Assembly: GCA_026196275.1 (NCBI GenBank)
Contig: JAPHTQ010000034.1
Location: 41,097-105,096, forward strand
Origin: Gammaproteobacteria bacterium
GTDB lineage: Bacteria; Pseudomonadota; Gammaproteobacteria; Thiohalomonadales; Thiohalomonadaceae
DNA length: 64,000 nt
Direction of reading: 5' to 3'
Part shown: piece by piece, positions 63,512-64,000 of the stretch
Position numbering within the stretch: position 1 is the first letter of the stretch
How the letters are laid out: each line of letters opens with the position of its first letter
The notes under the pieces: generated by a model
Databases searched by the model: none
What the model was told of the DNA's origin: nothing
Seen by the model: only the letters and a program-made list of their open reading frames with translations
Program-made: the position numbers and the translations under genes

Positions 63512-64000
63512 TCAGTCCGCTTCCTGCTCGTCCTTTTCTCCATCCCCATCATCCTTGTCCTTGTGGTGATCGCCAAACTGCTGGCGGATTAGCGCCATCT
63601 CCCTGAGACGTGCCTGGACCTTGCCGTTGAGGCTCTCATCGGGGTAGTTCCCCTGTACATCGCTCTCTCCGGCCTCTACCCCGGTGAGCAGAGACAGCGC
63701 TTGATCCACACTCTCTACAGCATAGATACTGAACTTGCCCTCACGTACCGCACTGACTACATCGGGGTGAAGCATCAGGTTCTTGGTATTAGCCGCCGGG
63801 ATGATTACGCCCTGCTGCCCATCCAGCCCGCGCGTCCGGCAGACTTCAAAGAAACCCTCGATTTTTTCATTGACCCCGCCGATCGGTTGGACCTGTCCGT
63901 GCTGATTGACCGAACCGGTGATGGCAAAGGACTGCTTGATCGACACACCGCAGATGGCCGAGAGCAGGGCGCACAGTTCCGCCAGCGAGGCGCTGTCTCC
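63512..64000 (-). CDS. Lon-family ATP-dependent protease, C-terminal part (5' end outside window)
   Basis: About 163 C-terminal residues are visible; the frame stays open to the window edge. The first residues read GDSASLAELCALLSAICGV, with the catalytic Ser of the S16 Ser-Lys dyad, then SFAITGSVNQHGQVQPIGGVNEKIEGFFEVC with the catalytic Lys in NEKIEG, and QGVIIPAANTKNLML. This is the Lon-like (LonB/YcbZ-type) group and not classical Lon. The tail is Asp/Lys-rich. Apparent later start codons are internal. Confidence 0.88.
   Translation of the reverse strand, partial: GDSASLAELCALLSAICGVSIKQSFAITGSVNQHGQVQPIGGVNEKIEGFFEVCRTRGLDGQQGVIIPAANTKNLMLHPDVVSAVREGKFSIYAVESVDQALSLLTGVEAGESDVQGNYPDESLNGKVQARLREMALIRQQFGDHHKDKDDGDGEKDEQEAD

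Overview
The window is chromosomal DNA from a GC-rich gammaproteobacterium that probably oxidises sulfur. The evidence is a complete SoxB thiosulfohydrolase gene, the gammaproteobacterial pepA/holC/valS block divergent from lptF-lptG, and several families largely confined to that class (YcgL, DUF2058/YaiL, RsuA, TcdA, SelD-MnmH). Most of it is core genome with short intergenic gaps, many of them filled by small palindromic repeats. I saw no rRNA, tRNA or CRISPR array.

Layout. 1-2.1 kb: 3' end of a TatD-family hydrolase, then purE-purK on the minus strand. 2.3-10.7 kb: a UMF1-type MFS transporter, the DUF2339-DUF3999 membrane pair, tcdA, a DUF523-DUF1722 protein and rsuA. 10.7-18.1 kb (minus): a DUF2058 protein, a small membrane protein, then pepA-holC-(unknown)-valS. 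18.2-21.1 kb: lptF-lptG and a DUF3108 protein. 21.3-25.9 kb: an RDD protein (minus) and purL.

26.5-38.1 kb is a complete Tad (tight adherence, Flp type IVc pilus) locus: flp pilin, prepilin peptidase, CpaB, the secretin CpaC, a small lipoprotein, TadG-like, two TadE-like pseudopilins, CpaE/TadZ, CpaF/TadA, TadB, TadC and TadD. Together they make, process, assemble and localise an adhesive pilus. A strong hairpin directly after flp could set the pilin to machinery ratio.

38.2-50.9 kb is mixed: an inositol-monophosphatase-like protein, a glucosaminidase, a polysaccharide deacetylase, mnmH-selD (2-selenouridine in tRNA), tex, dinB, a YbaK-HDOD protein, a pentapeptide-repeat protein and a DUF2797 protein. 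51.1-53.9 kb carries a two-gene GH13 phosphorylase-like/HAD phosphatase operon. 54.0-56.4 kb is an AT-richer patch with an HD-GYP protein and a broken IS3-family remnant. 56.5-64 kb: DUF1015 divergent from serB, ycgL with a Rieske-like protein that lacks its cluster ligands, soxB, a DUF6763-type protein, and the 3' end of a Lon-family protease gene.

The most unusual signal is a 46-bp palindromic element found three times inside genes (twice in valS, once in tex). It is always in the same orientation and reading frame, adds a peptide like QGRxxAAGGxxPGA, and shows a compensatory stem change in one copy. valS also carries a third insert from a different, intergenic palindrome family. This resembles the in-gene palindromic elements known from Rickettsia.
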